A DNA stretch of 64,000 nucleotides from Ornithodoros turicata. Its lineage: Eukaryota > Arthropoda > Arachnida > Ixodida > Argasidae. The position numbers and the translations under genes are program-made. Positions 1 through 11,285 of the stretch are shown piece by piece; position 1 is the stretch's first letter, and the number at the start of each line of letters is the position of its first letter. A model generated the notes under the pieces. It saw only the letters and a list, made by a program, of their open reading frames with translations, ran no database searches and was not told the DNA's origin. The stretch covers positions 30,302,213-30,366,212 of the forward strand of contig NC_088202.1 in NCBI RefSeq assembly GCF_037126465.1. Reading direction: 5' to 3'.

Positions 1-18
1 TGCTTGTATGACGACACG

Positions 19-185
19 GTCACACTGGTTATACATACGTGTTTTAAAACATATTTTGCAGGTGTATAAGCAGTGTAATCAGCACTGTATGATCATACAT
101 GTTTAGGAGATGTTCGTTATACACGTTCGTCATACATGTATGACGAGATGCTAGTGTATAATGTATAATGTATAACCAGTGTGAC
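19..185. repeat. Small inverted-repeat cluster
   Basis: An 18-bp perfect inverted repeat (19-36 and 168-185) encloses two palindromes: TCGTCATACATGTATGACGA at 127-146 and TGTATGATCATACA at 86-99. The word GTATGACGA also occurs at 6-14. The layout suggests a short foldback or MITE-like element; its family is not recognised. Confidence 0.55.
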
Positions 186-664
186 GAGGAGCATGCTGCG
201 TTTTCCAATACGCGGAACAGCCGATAATGCTCTCCGCGTAAAATGGCGCGCAAATAAAATTTGAATTAAATTACTTAATAATGAATTATTATTATCAAAT
301 CATTTTCTTAAAGTACACACCATAGAATATAATTGTGCGATAAAATTAACCCGTTACCTACGTGTAAAACAAACTTGTTCCTTCTATCGTTTATTAAGGG
401 GTAACTTGTATTTAGCAGATTTCTTTTCCGAGGCAACGAATGACGGAGCTTATTTTATAGTTTCCCGAACGTTTGCAGAATATGCTTGGCGGATAACACT
501 GTTCAACAACATTTTGTTCTTTTTTTTTTGCTGAGTTTGGTACACTAGAAGACCGTGTTACGAGGTATAGGAGTGCGCCACACTAATGATGAAGCCGTGA
601 GTGTACACAGGGTATGAGATTCTTGCTTTCAATTACTGTTTTAGAGCAGCAACAAAAACAAATA
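186..664. other. Unassigned AT-rich stretch
   Basis: No coding frame, RNA gene or repeat recognised. The sequence is AT-rich with short homopolymer runs. Confidence 0.5.
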
Positions 665-1045
665 GGATATCATCGTCATCATGTATCTCTCTCTCTCTCT
701 TTCTCTCTAGGAAGGTGGTGATGAATGGGGAAATTCCCCACCTGAGCTGTGGTCCACTACCCCCATACTGGCGAACTGTATGAGACATAGAATAACAATG
801 AGGTAACGAAGGATGAGAGATGGTAGTATAGCTGCATCGGCATCTTCGGTGATACGTAAAGGCTCCCGTAAATGAAAGAAGACACGAGAGGCACCGAATT
901 TGGTGAGGCCCACTGAAGGACATAAAGGACCGGTGTCTTGAAGGAAATGCAGGAAAATTTAGAGGACGCGACGGCGTTGCAGGATGTCGGACCAGGGTCC
1001 GAGGACTGTTGTCGTTTTACTGCAAAGTAAACACTGTCAATATAG
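665..1045 (-). mobile_element. LINE 3' end (C-terminus remnant plus 3' UTR)
   Basis: On the minus strand the frame reads VLGPWSD, QRRRVL, a stop, then FLHFLQDTG. This is the usual last stretch of RNase H-type LINE proteins (LGPW followed by FL..TGL). Downstream, the 3' UTR resembles the one at 8345-8438, with a GGTGAAT/TCACC-like hairpin, ATCATC and a simple-sequence tail, here (GA)n on the minus strand. The in-frame stop marks it as dead. The 5' part of the element is missing. Confidence 0.6.
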
Positions 1046-2225
1046 AAATATTTCCAAATCCCAACAACAAACCTGCGACCAGTCCAGTCTTCTGCGGTAG
1101 AAGATAGACACAGCTGTGCATCAACAACCGATACGTAAGAAGATACGACCTACATATACGTCACAATATCAATGTCTAAAACCGTACTGGCTGGAAGAGG
1201 ATGATAAATAGAGTCAAAAAGAAAAGCCGGTAGAATGCTGAACACAAATAAAAAGGAATTTGTGAACTGTAAGAGGAGGGTAGTCTATGGCGTTCTTTTC
1301 AAGTGTGAGAAGGAGTACATCGGGATGACATTCCGGTGTGTCAATTGTCGACTAAGAGAATATATATATAAAAAAAGTGATATGGTAAATTGTCGGAACA
1401 TCTCAAGTTTGTAACAGCTGCGAACCAAAATTCGAGAGCACAAGAATTCTGTATAAAAGCAAGGAGGTCGGAGCATTGCTTTACCAGGAAGCCATGCATA
1501 TAAATAAGGCAGGCGGCAGATGCGTTAGCAGTCCATCAGTTCACTAGTCGCCGAACATAGAACAGCTTATCTTAAAGGGCTATTTCAGTAAAGATAAATA
1601 ATAATAAAAATAATAAAGATAAAGTAAACCGTAAACACGAAGAGAAGTAGCAAATCAACGAGAAGTGGAGCGAAGCAGCGGAGAGGGGAGAGCAGAATAT
1701 AATTATCTGAATTTGGAAAATAAAGTGTTTGGTTTGTCAGTTCAGTGCAATGTGTGTGTCGCCTTTTAAGTGTCGCCTTGCACTGGGGTTTTCATCGATT
1801 TTAATATCCCACCAAACAGCGCAATTTTTAACCCTTTTCTATCCATGTCTAACTTTTGTTATCGTTTTGTAGGAACAGCTAATGGGTTCCATGTGCATAT
1901 GACTTCCTCTGTACATCTGACACCTTTTCTCAATATAGGTGTAGAAGGACACAGTCTGTAGGAACCATACATATTATTCTGCTTATGCGTATCGCCAGCC
2001 ACCACTGAGGAATGTTGACAACATGCCTTTTGGTCCTACAAAGAGCGCACATACGGCAAATAACAGCACGGCGTGATCCTGTACTGCATGAATTATATGC
2101 TACAAGTCGGAGACGACGCTGCAAAGCGTCGTGCCAAAAAGCCCATGCCGGTGTACCTCATACTGCTTACCAGTGCTGCTTCTTACGTCGTCAGTTACAT
2201 AATTGATTTTGAGGTACTAAACATC
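1046..2225. other. Unassigned
   Basis: Only short random open frames; no domain or repeat recognised. Confidence 0.4.
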
Positions 2226-2236
2226 CCGGCAGCCAG

Positions 2237-2479
2237 AAGGCTCTCTGAGCTCAAGGTCGCGGGTTCAATCCCTGCCGAGGACGGCAGCAATGTGGGGGAG
2301 GTACACATTGTTTCCAGTACCGTGTATAGGATATTTCCGGCGCACGTCAAAAGAACCCCAGGTGGTCGAAATTATCCGCAGTCCTACCCTGCTGCACGAG
2401 TAACATGTCGCCATACTGTAGGCGACAAAACCTTACGTGTGCGCACGGCACCATTATTATTATTATTATTATTATTATT
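2237..2479 (+). mobile_element. SINE-A copy with (ATT)n tail
   Basis: tRNA-derived SINE. A pol III B-box-like GGTTCAATCCC lies near the 5' end and an (ATT)n tail at 2452-2479 closes it. Flanks CCGGCAGCCAG (2226-2236) and CCAGCAGCCAG (2480-2490) look like an 11-bp TSD with one mismatch. The body matches the copy at 13150-13414 loosely. The A box is degraded. Confidence 0.65.
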
Positions 2480-2490
2480 CCAGCAGCCAG

Positions 2491-4109
2491 CGACCTCGTT
2501 GCAAAAGCATGATGTGGCTTGTGCACGAATTTAGCCCCACAGTTTATATAGCAAATCTGGATTTGTGCTTATATGCGCATGTCAGCGTGTGTGGCACTCG
2601 TAGAAGAGTGCAGACTACAGTCCGTGGTGAGCAACATGTCCTTTTTTTTTTCTAATAAGTTCGTATAGTTCCATGGGCTAGTGTACTACTGTAAAGTATT
2701 GATGTACTAATGTTATCCATCCATGGATGCTATTACGACGTTAACATTGAAGTCCACTTTTTGAAGAAACGTCTTTTCCGGTTCACCCTAAAATGCGAGT
2801 GAATAGCCTGTCTGTCGCACGCGCAAATAAGCTGTCAAGTTAAGTCGTGACGTTCAATTTAGAATTTTGCGAAAGTGTACGTAGCACTGGAGCTTCCGTC
2901 TCCCACCATGCCACAGGAACAAGTATAAGAAGGGGAAGGCCTCTTGTGCATTCAGATTGCAGATGATTTAGGCTTGATTGATGGAGGGCGCTCCCATGAT
3001 GAATGATCCACCTTGGCGTCCTTTCACCTGCTCCTGCAATGTGTGTATACAGGAGCGCGCAAGAGAGAGCGGGGTGAAAACTCTTTGAGTGGGTGTGGTG
3101 GTGGAGATTGCATTGAAGCGCTACTGCACGGCGAGGACCCGTCGGCTAATACCTTTACGAAGGCGTTTTTATTCGGATGACTGAATTTTTTCGGGCCGGT
3201 ATAATAAAGTGCCTAGTGAAGTATGAGTTACGGCATGAGGAATGAAAATGTGGTGCGGAATCGGTGAGCGGGAGAACCTTTTGAAAGACGGTCGATAGAA
3301 AATCGTCGCCGTGCTGTCGGAGCACATTTTTGCGTGGCCACGATTATGTGAAGAGGAGCAATATTCCGAGAAGTGTGGATGAATTACAGGGGGCATAAAA
3401 TGCATGGCATGATTGCTACGATACTGTCATTTAGTACGACACTGACTATTCGTGGTAATAGCAATAGGCGTGTTTATGGAAGAAGAATGATAGTCATTTC
3501 GCCTCACCATAAGAAGCCCTGCCAGTGAAGGTCGTTTGAGCCTACAGAGTAGGAGAAGTCTGTAACAGAATGCATATAAAACGGAATAGCGCGAATTACC
3601 TGCGGAGTAACCGACGTGTTCTTGCAAATGAGCAGTCCAAGTCACTCTGTGTACCGTCATCTCACAGCACAGCAACACGCCCAAGAACACGCTGACATCC
3701 CTCACTGATCCTGAGGATATCACCGAAGGACAGAAATGACATCGTGGGAATATCCCCACATGATCCTCAATTTGTTAGAAAAGTGTTAGAATGAGGCTCC
3801 AGAGATGATCCGAAGGACACCATCTGGGGACAAAAATGGGATACTCTCACGAGCATCTTGTTAGTCTGCATCTAGCAATAGTGAATCCTCTTTTATTTCT
3901 CTCTCTTCTAGAAGTGAGCAGACGTTTTCAGTAGAAACCAACTCTCGTTTTTGCATTTTTTCAACCTCGGCTACCAGGTTTTCATTTTCGTTCTCATCTT
4001 CGTTTGTTCAGCGTATTTCCGATGACGAAGAATGATGCCGCCGTTTAAAAGCAAAAAGCAAGAAATATGTGCCACTAAGTCTAAGGGAGCCCACCTTGAA
4101 AGAAATATG
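2491..4109. other. Unassigned
   Basis: Nothing recognised on either strand beyond short open frames and a T run near 2641. Confidence 0.4.
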
Positions 4110-4520
4110 CGGCAGTGGCATTTCCTTCCGAAGACAAAACAGATGCTATATATTGCTTGTCTTGCAAACTCGCGCATGTGCGAGAGTCCTCGTAGCATCT
4201 GAATCAAAACGAGGGGTGAGGTGCCTAAGTCTAATTCGATTTCATGTACTATAAGCAACACGGAAGTGACGAATTGTCTGGAGTATTAACTCACAATGAA
4301 GATGGTGGTGGTGGTTATGGTGAAAGGGCTTGCCGTTGTCGGCCTCACGTATGTGGGCAACGTCACGACTGACGCCCTGGGGAAAATGTGCGTCCTGGGC
4401 CGACTTCTAGGGGAACTGTGCCGACATATGTCTGAAAGCGTCTGAGGAAAACCCAGGAAAATCCAGGAAAACCCAGAATGAAGATAACGTCCGTGTTTCT
4501 TACAGAGTTGGTTTAAAACA
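4110..4520 (-). repeat. Repeat D copy (D0), split by a SINE
   Basis: Reads on the minus strand as the same sequence found at 46945-47493, 47969-48310, 54468-54800 and 54145-54212 plus 55312-55450. Its marker is a CACCTCACCC-TTCATTTTG-type stretch followed by GCGAG/CTCTCG words. A SINE-C is inserted at 4304-4476. D encodes nothing recognisable and is probably a non-autonomous element or part of one. Confidence 0.6.
4304..4476 (-). mobile_element. SINE-C copy with 9-bp TSD
   Basis: Flanked by perfect AATGAAGAT duplications (4295-4303, 4477-4485). The homologous D repeat near 55397-55420 lacks the insert and so serves as an empty site. On the minus strand it carries the core GTCGGCACAGTTCC, then GTCGTGACG and GGCCGACAACGGC, and ends in a (CCA)n-type tail. 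The tRNA-like head is missing, so it is 5'-truncated. Confidence 0.75.
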
Positions 4521-5129
4521 TCCAACGAAAGTCATGCACGTGCTGTGCTACATCGTCACTTTTCTGCATCTTCGATAGAAACGCTCCGTGTAGCATCCCG
4601 TCAGGGACCTTTCTGGGATGCTCATGGCAACAAGATCACAATGAAAGATCTAGCAAGCTACATTTTATTGCACATATTAAAACCAGTATATGAAGTATCT
4701 TTTGAAACTATTCAGTCTGTATTTGTACCCCTTTATTAGTTTGTGTTTTCTGTTTGTAATATGTTTGTAATTTTACATTATCACTGCTGGTCCGGTTGCA
4801 CTTTATCATGACGAACAAACCGGAACACTAATTAATGAGCACATGCATTAAGATACACAACATAGTATTAAAGTAATTTTCTTCTCCCATATATGTTCTC
4901 CCATTGATGTACGCGAATGGCCATCACTGGAAGATCCCATGATGACGCTTTCTGGGTGTCCTCTGGACATCCCATCACGTACGAGGACGCGATGACACCT
5001 TGAGGACGTTCTGTGGATCGCGAGTGTTCTCGGGAACATGAGCTCTTCAAGTAGTACTTCGGAACCTAACCTGCTGAAGGCCACGCATTGCACAATATAA
5101 TACTGTTATCACTCCAGATTTCTGGTAAG
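4521..5129. other. Unassigned
   Basis: No feature recognised. Confidence 0.4.
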
Positions 5130-5290
5130 CGTTGGGCGGAGGCTTTTTGTGTGACAATTATCGTAAGTGGGTAAGTGTCACAAAAAAGCGTGCGTCTCCC
5201 ATTTTCAACAGATCAGGGGAGAACAATGACGTTCGGGATGATGATTGGCCAGGAGCGTGCTATGCGGTGAAGTTTTGTTGCCCGCCAACA
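5130..5290. repeat. Foldback MITE, right half
   Basis: A stem (GGCGGAGGCTTTTTGTGTGAC against GTCACAAAAAAGCGTGCGTCTCC) is followed by TTTCAACAGATCAGGGG and ending AGCGTGCTATGCGGTGAAGTT. Related copies, complete or partial, lie at 43270-43345, 53665-53790 and 63010-63180. Confidence 0.55.
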
Positions 5291-5305
5291 AAACTGCCCA
5301 CCTTT

Positions 5306-5463
5306 TCCCTGGGTTTTCCTCAGACGCTTTCAGACGTATGTCGGCACAGTTCCCTTAGCAGTCGGCCCAGGACGCACATTCCCCAGGGCGTCAGTCGTGA
5401 CGTTGCCCACCTCTGTGAGGCCGACAACGGCGAGCCCTCTCGCCATCACCACCACCACCACCA
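5306..5463 (+). mobile_element. SINE-C copy
   Basis: Same core and tail as 4304-4476 but in the opposite orientation, ending in (CCA)n. CCACCTTT at 5298-5305 and 5464-5471 may be an 8-bp TSD; overlap with the CCA tail makes this ambiguous. The tail creates a run of His codons in a spurious 226-codon frame. Confidence 0.65.
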
Positions 5464-5544
5464 CCACCTTTATCGCCCGCCCGAGCGTGGTCGACTACGG
5501 CAAACAGTCCCATCATCATCACCACCACCACTATCTGTTCTCGT

Positions 5545-6078
5545 GACGACGCCCAACGTTGCTCGGGAAGAAGGAGAAAATTCGGGACATAGCAGAAAGT
5601 GCGCACTGTATCCTATATCCCACTGTATCCTGTGGCAAGGATACACCCACTACGGCCTCAGTGCACCGCTGCTCGAAAAGGGACTGGAGGTACCGCCAGA
5701 AAAGTCACATTCATGGTTTGCGTTCCCCGTGGGAAGTACGTTGGCAAAGATTTTGTGGTCCCTGCGACCTCAAACAAAGGCCTCACACACACCCTGGTTG
5801 AAAGCTGGTTGAAACACATTCCACTAGGATGCGGGACATCATGCAAAATCACCTCTTGTCATGAAAGACCTCCCTGGGTCATACAAACTATACTCCATGG
5901 GTTGGGCACATGATCTGCCTTCACCAACTCACAGCTATGTAAGACTGGCTATACAGCGATGATGCCAGCGGCGAACACTGTGATGGATCTGAAACCACCG
6001 TGCATATTGTGAAAAAATGCCGCGCATACAATACCACGCGGGAAACCTACCTTGCACGCTCCAGGGTTAGCACGTTGA
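5545..6078 (+). mobile_element. LINE family X, internally deleted copy
   Basis: The first half encodes a reverse-transcriptase fragment, KEKIRDIAES then GLSAPLLEKGLEVPPEKSH, aligning with NKENIRDTAD and GLSATLLVTGLEVSPKKGH in the copy at 20390-22150. From about 5810 it jumps to the C-terminal part: DDASGEHCDGSETTVHIVKKC, then RAYNTTRETYLAR, a zinc-binding C/H/C ending. The RNase H segment between them is absent. Frames are broken, so this is a pseudogene remnant. Confidence 0.65.
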
Positions 6079-7640
6079 ATACATTTGTATACTCAGGAGG
6101 TTATTACGTTCAAAATTCGGAAAACAATGAAGAGTCTCCAACTGACTATCAATGGTCTACCAATTCAGAGGGTGTCCCATCGCCGCTTCTTGGGAGTCAC
6201 TATTGACGCACTACTATCATGGTCTCCTCACAGGAGCGGTCTGAGGCACGGGTCAACGTCCTTCGTCGTCTCTCCGGCCCCCGTTGGGGAATGCCAACGA
6301 AGTCCCTACTTACGGTACATCGGGCGCTTATTCGGCATGGTGTCTTACCATCTACCTGTACTATATGTGATAAGCAACACAGCAGAGAGGACACTACAGA
6401 GTGTTTTAACAAGAGGTCTGAAAATCTGTCTCGGGGTACCTCGAACCACCTCCAATGTTTTGGCAATAACAGAAGCTAGAGAACTGCCTGTACAGGTGCT
6501 GAGAACACAAGAAATAGTGCGCCACTATCTGCGCCTGAATCTGCGCCATGACAAGTACCCCCTGGCGCGGAAATTGAGATGCCGAAATTCTGACTTATAC
6601 AAAGCCATTGCTCCTCACCAGCGGAACTTGCCAAAAAGACAGCCTGCATGAGCGGCTCAGCATCCCCCTTGGAGTCTAGAGTTGCCGCGGATTTGCATCT
6701 CCGTGCCTGGAGTACACCACCCCAAATCCACTTTGCCCACGACAGTGCTGAGACAGCATTGTCTATCTATGATGGAGCGTCACTGTAGCAGCATTGCCAT
6801 TTTCACTGACGGATCGACGACGGCATCAGGCTCAGCATCTGCTTTTGTCGTTCCACTGCACAGGAAAGAGGGAATGACACGACTGTCGCACAAAACAACT
6901 TCAACAGCAGAATTGGTAGCCATCCAGCTGGCAATGCAGTACGTGGTAGCAATCAGTAACAGTCACCTGCCGAGTGGGTGATATACAGCGATTCAAAAGC
7001 CGGACTCCAAGCCATGCTTTCATTCTTCACAAACGCCTGAATGACACCAACAGTTCGCCAAATACTCCATGAATACAACAAATGTAGAGTCGCCGGCCAC
7101 AAAATAACTCTGCAATGGATTCCTGGACATGTGGGAATAGGGGGGAATCAAGCTGCACACGAACTAGCGGACATAGCAAAGCTATCTTCAACACTACGTC
7201 CGGTGATATACTCAAAGTCAGATGCTACATCTTCATTTAGGTCATTGTCGCAAGAAATGTGCAGACAGCGATGGGTGCAATTGCAGAGTGATTCGTCGCT
7301 GCTACATCGCATAGATCCGGGGTTGAAGTTCTGTGTTCCGTCTACGTTACCGCGCTCTGTTCAGACGTTTTTACACCGGTGTCGGTTGAATGTGCCTTAT
7401 GGCCGTCATTTTCTTCATAAAGTTGGAAGAGCCGACTCATCGAATTGTTCGGTTTGTGCAACGGTGGAGGATAGTGAGCATATTATAATTTACTGCACTA
7501 GGTATGCATCTCAAAGAGCTACACTGAAAGCTACACTTGCTCCACTAGACAGCGGGGTCTTCGATATAGTGAAGGTGTTGGGGCTTTGGGCACCGAGCAC
7601 GAGGGATATGCTGCCTTGGCGGCACTTGTGAAATTTGTTC
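6079..7640 (+). pseudogene. LINE family Y: RT end, RNase H, zinc finger
   Basis: The RT thumb region reads INGLPIQRVSHRRFLGVTID followed by LSWSPH. RNase H follows with FTDGS (6802-6816), the Glu of TSTAEL (6910-6912), YSDSKAGLQ after a frameshift near 6970, and LQWIPGHVGIGGN then AHELAD. A tail C-X2-C...H...C motif (CSVCATVEDSEHIIIYC) and VLGLW precede the TGA at 7629-7631. Defects are a frameshift near 6230-6330, another near 6970 and an in-frame TGA at 7038-7040; from 7041 the frame is open for 196 codons. This is the C-terminal half of an I/R1/LOA-like non-LTR retrotransposon ORF2, 5'-truncated and inactive. All four RNase H acidic positions are still readable. Confidence 0.8.
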
Positions 7641-8059
7641 AGAGCTGTTGGATGGATACAACCTTCTTATACCTTCTTATATAAGCTTCTCTGTGCATGA
7701 TCTTGGGATAATTGTGGACGTCTAGTGAACATGTGGATAGTAGACTTCTGTATAGCGAACATGTGAAAAGTGAATAGCGAACTTGCGAGTATAGCACCTG
7801 ATAAGTAGTTTTTGGGTGTGGGTGGTGGTGAGAATTTATGCTAAGAGTAGCAGAACAAGTGGGGAGACGAGGTCAATTTCTCCTTGTTTCTTTTTCGTTA
7901 CAAACAAACAAATGTTCAAAATTCCACGAAAAATCGCAACCTCGCGCATTGTCTCCAGGAAGCGAGTCTCACGCAAAGACCCCAATAGAGCGTTCTCCTA
8001 TCCACAGAACACGTCGGACTTCTTTTAGTCTGTACGTAAAGGTCAGCTTCGCCGATTCC

Positions 8060-8438
8060 CAGATGTGTTGAAACGGTTGTGCCTTTCAACACCGTCTTAG
8101 CTCCAGCTCGTCTTCCCTCTGCCCCACTTGTGGAGTGCACGGCGACCTCTGCCACGTCATCCTGGCTTGTGGGCAATATCACCACGAGCGTGCACCAATG
8201 GAAGTTTCTATGCAACGTATTGACAAGCTGCCGTTCAACCTCGCGAAGATCCTCGATCCATGGTCGAACGCTGCCCACCAGATGCAAGGCCCTCGTCTCC
8301 TTGCGAAGTCCTTGTGCTCCACCGGTCTGGTGACTGCTCTCTAAAAGCCCCCATCGTCATCCCCTCATCCGTTCCCAATGCGCAATAGGGCAGTGTACCG
8401 CCTCAGCGGTGGTGAATCGCTCACCTCATCATCATCCA
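8060..8438 (+). mobile_element. LINE C-terminus and 3' UTR
   Basis: The frame reads RLSSSSSSLCPTCGVHG, then DLCHVILACGQYHHERA, then FNLAKILDPW and STGLVTAL before TAA at 8342-8344. The C-X2-C...H...C zinc-binding motif, the LDPW block and the final TGL block are typical LINE ORF2 ends. The 3' UTR has a GGTGAATCGCTCACC hairpin and TCATCATCATCC, then (GT)n at 8439-8459. It is 5'-truncated. Confidence 0.7.
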
Positions 8439-8459
8439 GTGTGTGTGTGTGTGTGTGTG
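8439..8459. repeat. (GT)n microsatellite
   Basis: Perfect GT run directly after the LINE 3' UTR, possibly its tail. Confidence 0.85.
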
Positions 8460-10896
8460 ATATTCAGAACGACCACATACAGCTGCCCCGAAACGCACCC
8501 TTCGTTTCTTAATTTTGTCTTGCTATTACGAAAATTAATTAGTCAAAGAAACCAAAACAATCCATGGGAGGAGCCACTTTTGTGACGTATTTGTGGAAAA
8601 CCTGCCCCATCTCCGTAGATAGAGAATCGCGCTTCTGATTGGATCAAAGCTCAGGCTTTCTCTGACTTTCTTGACGGCTTCTCCCGTTTGCGAGAAAATC
8701 CATTTCTGGCGGCCGGCTATGATGAGGATGGTTCCGTCGCTCCGCCCGAGGTAACCCCCAGAGCTATTGGACCACGGAAACAACTGCAAACTCATCTCAA
8801 CAACATTGTCGACATGAAATTGGGATTGTGTGCTCGAGAAGTTCGCACTTCAACTGGCATTCATGTCGACCAGTTTGCTGCTTTCACTGCAAGTGCAAGA
8901 ATGGGAGCGATTGCACAACAACATGACAAGTGGTGGGCGTTTGAGGATATACCTTTAGAGGTTTGGTGTTCAGAGAAAGAAGACCATGTGTTCGTATGCA
9001 CATCGTGCGATTTCCAGACTTTTTACACGAGATATATATATATTCTGCAGCATCATAGCACGACCGCAATGAAGGACGTAAAAATATATCGTGACCATTC
9101 TAATTGGATTGTTTGTATATGAAAGTGATTATTAGAGTTGCCCCGCAGAACAAGTGTTAATCTTGTGAGCGCGTGGTGCCATGTTGATCGTGAACCCTTA
9201 TGTATTTTGCTTGTTTACTTGAGTGAGCGCATTGCTCTATCCACACAGGCCATACTCCATTCACAACACTTTCCCAAATAAATATGTAGGGTTCCACGTC
9301 ATACTGCTTTGAATCAGGCATATAGTATCTTCAAATCTGGTATAAGTATCCTGTTTGCTGGGCTCAACAGATTTAATCAACGGTAGTGTCACATTTCTCA
9401 CTTTTTGAACCATGCAAACATTGTCGGAATGAGGAACATTACACTGTGCTGTGTACTCCACATGTTCAACCTGGCAGCACTTCCATGCTTATGTGCAGCA
9501 TGTGCTTAAAATTGAACATGTCATTCAAGCAACTTTGCAATCAAATCCCTCAGTACAAAAGGTATAATTGTCACAAATCTAGTAACCGCTGTGGTAATGG
9601 TTGACACTGTCCTCTGCCTTGTACGGTGCACTTCGTAGCAGAATACAAAAAGAACAAATGGTCTCCTGGTCCACAAATGCCCTGTCGGAGCTGAAAGGCC
9701 CTTACCAAAATGAGGAAGTCCGGATTTTTTGTCCAGAGACACAAACATGAAACCACAGCGCTCACCATAAATAACTGCATGCTTAGCAACTAAAACTGGT
9801 GATGCTGAAAACCTAATATTTCTATGTTACAAGGGACAAACGAGAAAAGAGCCTTTGCACGAAAGGAGAACGGCAGCGCATTAATGTTACTTCAAAAGTA
9901 TAATGTCAGGAAATTTGTGAGAGTCAGCTGTTGTATTTAGTTATGTTGGTCAGCTGCTGCACCCCATAAGTTCAATCAGCATAATTTACATTTCTATAAA
10001 CTAGGAGCTAAGCCTCTAGCGCTTTCACATACAGATCTAATATATGCTATCTATGATAACATCATGGATGTATGCAACATAGGGACGAAGACAGAATTGT
10101 TAGAACGTAAGGAAGACAATAAACCTGCAGTACGCTAATATTAACAATATCTATCTATGACCTATACGGGCCTTCACCACTAGTTTGGCTAGATTTCACC
10201 CGAGGCTTTTAGTGAAAATCAAAGTTGCTCTGTAGAGTTGACAAGAGACATGCAGAGTTGATAATTTGTTTATTTATATTTTCCAGGGAACACACACACA
10301 CACACAAAGAAAGACAGGAACAATGTGCTGTCACAACCACATTGAAACAAATGCAAATATAGCAGATTACAGGCGACCAACCACACACAACACAATGGGC
10401 ATCCACAGTGAGAACATGAGTATGTCTTGAAATTATGAGTCACCATTTATGAGAAAGCAATGGCCATGCATAGCCTAGAAATCATTATTGGGCTCCTTCC
10501 ATTATTATATTTCTTGACAACCCGTTGGCTGCCATCCAGTTCATGAAAGCGACCTTTATCATCGAAAGAATGGTTAAATAGCAAGCGAGCTGGGGATTCT
10601 ACCCATGATAGTGAAACCCTAAGACGAGGGACGAGACAATCGCCATACACACACAATGGTGAGACATTGAGTATGTCCCATCCTGCCTCTCGTGTTAGGT
10701 TTTTTGCTATGGACCTTCATCATGTTTTCTTCCTGCAACTTTATGTTTTTATGTAGAATTGTGAAGGTACAGTACCTTTACACAGGTACCTTTACACAGT
10801 ACAGGTACAGATGGGAACAAGGTTCCCTGCTTTTGTGGAACGTTCGCAGTAAGAACCACCGGGGCAGAGGATGTCCTCTAGCGTGCCAGAGCTCGA
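8460..10896. other. Unassigned
   Basis: A 144-codon open frame at 8688-9122 has no recognisable domain. There is a short (CA)n at about 10291-10306. No other feature seen. Confidence 0.4.
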
Positions 10897-10908
10897 GTGG
10901 AGCCCGTG

Positions 10909-11019
10909 GTGGTGGTGATTGTGAAAGGGCTCGCCGTTGTCGGCCTCACAGATGTAGGCAGCGTCACGACTGACGTCTTGTAAGGAAACTGTACCGACAT
11001 ATGTCTGAAATAGTCTGAG
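10909..11019 (-). mobile_element. SINE-C, 111-bp truncated copy
   Basis: Perfect 12-bp TSD GTGGAGCCCGTG at 10897-10908 and 11020-11031. The insert carries the SINE-C core and a GGTGGTGGT (plus strand) tail. Confidence 0.75.
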
Positions 11020-11199
11020 GTGGAGCCCGTGATTCGCCTTGCGCTCCGCGCCGAGACCAATCGCAGCGTTTGTATAAAATTTCAGCCTACCATATAACAC
11101 GACCAGCTCCCGTGGCATAGTAAATGCGATGATGGCATTCCACGCCGAGACTGGGAGGTGACCCGGTACGAATACGGGCGCCGGTTGTGCTGTGTGGGT

Positions 11200-11285
11200 G
11201 TTTTTTCCTGTGTTTTCTTCAGACGCTTCGAGACAAATCGCGGCACAGTTCTCTGTGAGGGAGGCCTAGGACGCACGATCCCTTC
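11200..11285 (+). mobile_element. SINE core fragment
   Basis: TTCTTCAGACGCTTCGAGAC, GGCACAGTTC and GGCCTAGGACGCACGA match the core shared by SINE-B and SINE-C. No clear ends. Confidence 0.4.

Noticed and set aside
2073..2534. 153-codon open frame
   Set aside because: Runs through SINE-A and its (ATT)n tail; no domain.
5132..5812. 226-codon open frame with a run of His
   Set aside because: It crosses a MITE, a SINE-C and a LINE fragment; the His run is the CCA tail.
8688..9122. 144-codon open frame
   Set aside because: No recognised domain, low-complexity end, no supporting context.
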